Shown here piece by piece: positions 4,595 to 5,664 of a DNA stretch of 5,664 nt. The number at the start of each line of letters is the position of its first letter. Position 1 is the stretch's first letter. The stretch covers positions 1 to 5,664 of the forward strand of contig JAEWUR010000415.1 of NCBI GenBank assembly GCA_023397045.1, written 5' to 3'. Origin of the DNA: Planctomycetota bacterium. Lineage in GTDB: Bacteria > Planctomycetota > Planctomycetia > Pirellulales > Thermoguttaceae. The translations under genes were made by a program, and so were the position numbers. The notes under the pieces are model-generated. The model saw nothing but the letters and a program-made list of their open reading frames with translations. It had not been told where the DNA came from and made no database searches.

Positions 4595-5664
4595 TCAACT
4601 GGTGTGCTTAATCGCCAAATCACGCAGTTGTTTCGCATCGACCAGACCCGGAGCGCCCGTCATCATATCGGTCGCGCGTTGCGTCTTCGGAAAAGCGATC
4701 ACGTCGCGGATGTTGTCCAGCCCGCCGAAGAGCATCACCATCCGGTCGATGCCCAACGCGATGCCGCCGTGCGGCGGCGCGCCGTATTGAAGCGCGTCGA
4801 GCAAGAATCCAAACCGTTCCCGGGCCGTTTCGGCATCGATGCCCAACAGCCGGAACACCTCCGACTGAAGTTCCTGGTCATGAATACGAATCGTGCCGCC
4901 GCCGGCTTCATAACCGTTAATCACCAGGTCATACGCCTGCGCCCGGCACTGTTGCGGATCGGTCTTCAACAGGTCGCGATCTTGCGGGCGCGGCGCCGTG
5001 AACGGATGGTGCATGGCCGCCCAGCAGTTCTCCTCCTGATCGAACGCAAACATCGGAAATTCCACGATCCACGAGAAGTTCATCGTGGCCGGATCGTACA
5101 GTTTCAACTCGGCGCCAAGCCGTTTTCGCAGGGCATAGAGCGACTTGCAGGTGGTCTCGAACTTGTCGGCCACGATCAGCAGCAGGTCGCCCGGCGCGGC
5201 GTCCAATCGCGCGCCGATCTTGGCCAGCAGGCCGGCGTCAAAATTCTTCGCGATCGGCGAAGCCAACTTGCCGTCCGCTTCAACCTTGAACCATGCAAGC
5301 CCCTTTGCGCCGAAGTTCTCGACGACAAAAGTCGTCAGTTCGTCGATGCCCTTGCGCGAATATCGGTCGGCAGCGCCTTTGGCGTTGATCCCGCGCACTC
5401 GGCCGCCGGCGTCGATCGCGCCGCGGAACACCTTGAACTCCGATTCCTTCGCCAGATCGGTCAGGTCCGTCAACTCCATGCCGAACCGCAAGTCGGGCGC
5501 GTCGTGCCCAAATCGCTCCATCGCTTCGTCGTAGCTCATCCGCGGCAGCGGCAACGAAACCTCCAGCCCAAGAATCTCTTTCGCAAGCCGTGCCACCAAT
5601 CCGTCGATCACGCCGATAATGTCCTCCACGCCGATAAACGACATCTCGAGGTCCAACTGCGTGA
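4595..5664 (-). CDS. aspS: Aspartyl-tRNA synthetase, C-terminal part, cut at the right edge
   Basis: The minus strand enters the window already in frame and runs 355 codons to the TGA at 4597-4595. It begins TQLDLEMSF, the end of class II motif 2 (FTQLDLEMSF in bacterial AspRS). A GAD-type insertion domain follows (about residues 60-165: FGMELTDLTDL, VFRGAIDAGGRVRGINAKGA), a hallmark of bacterial-type AspRS of about 590 residues. The core then resumes with MHHPFTAP (217-224), GGTIRIHD and motif 3 GGIALGIDRMVML (299-311), whose arginine binds ATP. The enzyme charges tRNA-Asp with aspartate in the cytoplasm. All residues expected in this part are intact, so the gene looks functional. The N-terminal anticodon-binding domain lies outside the window, so a discriminating or non-discriminating type (the latter also charging tRNA-Asn) cannot be decided. 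The true start is outside, so 5' regulation is not visible. Confidence 0.97.
   Translation of the reverse strand, partial: TQLDLEMSFIGVEDIIGVIDGLVARLAKEILGLEVSLPLPRMSYDEAMERFGHDAPDLRFGMELTDLTDLAKESEFKVFRGAIDAGGRVRGINAKGAADRYSRKGIDELTTFVVENFGAKGLAWFKVEADGKLASPIAKNFDAGLLAKIGARLDAAPGDLLLIVADKFETTCKSLYALRKRLGAELKLYDPATMNFSWIVEFPMFAFDQEENCWAAMHHPFTAPRPQDRDLLKTDPQQCRAQAYDLVINGYEAGGGTIRIHDQELQSEVFRLLGIDAETARERFGFLLDALQYGAPPHGGIALGIDRMVMLFGGLDNIRDVIAFPKTQRATDMMTGAPGLVDAKQLRDLAIKHTS

Overview
The window is a GC-rich bacterial segment in which every gene I can support lies on the minus strand, so it is read here from high to low coordinates. The organism is probably a planctomycete (Pirellulales-like). 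The reasons are the large-family Hsp70-like ATPase with a GFDLGTTNS phosphate loop, a dispersed CCCTCTCCC/GGGAGAGGG palindrome of a type common in those genomes, and a NAD synthetase split into separate glutaminase and synthetase genes. This placement comes from recalled family knowledge, not from a search.

Layout on the minus strand: (1) 5664-4595, the C-terminal part of a bacterial-type aspartyl-tRNA synthetase (aspS), cut by the window edge. (2) 4594-4428, a 167-base gap with a perfect hairpin and a short direct repeat. (3) 4427-3684, a secreted lipoprotein with a thioredoxin-like fold whose CxxC has become SxxS. (4) 3683-3547, a 137-base gap with promoter-like -10 elements and a GC-rich palindrome. 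(5) 3546-2614, a nitrilase-superfamily amidase of the NAD-synthetase glutaminase type. (6) 2612-2127, a VapC-like PIN-domain protein. (7) 2134-1943, a small partner-like ORF overlapping the PIN gene by 8 bases. (8) 1911-1078, single-domain NAD+ synthase (nadE). (9) 1070 to beyond position 1, the N-terminal 356 residues of an Hsp70-family protein.

Genes 5 to 9 are very tightly packed (spacings of +1, -8, +31 and +7 bases) and probably form one transcript. The amidase and NadE look like the two halves of a glutamine-dependent NAD+ synthetase: the amidase would release ammonia from glutamine and NadE would use it to amidate deamido-NAD+. A PIN/small-ORF module of toxin-antitoxin type sits between the two halves, and two 60-base lines within it are visibly less GC-rich than a neighbouring line. 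The small ORF contains a canonical G_GGA_AAA slippery heptamer with an open -1 frame behind it. The Hsp70 gene carries the dispersed palindrome inside its coding sequence, in frame. No stretch longer than 300 bases lacks a gene. I see no RNA genes, CRISPR array or insertion sequence.
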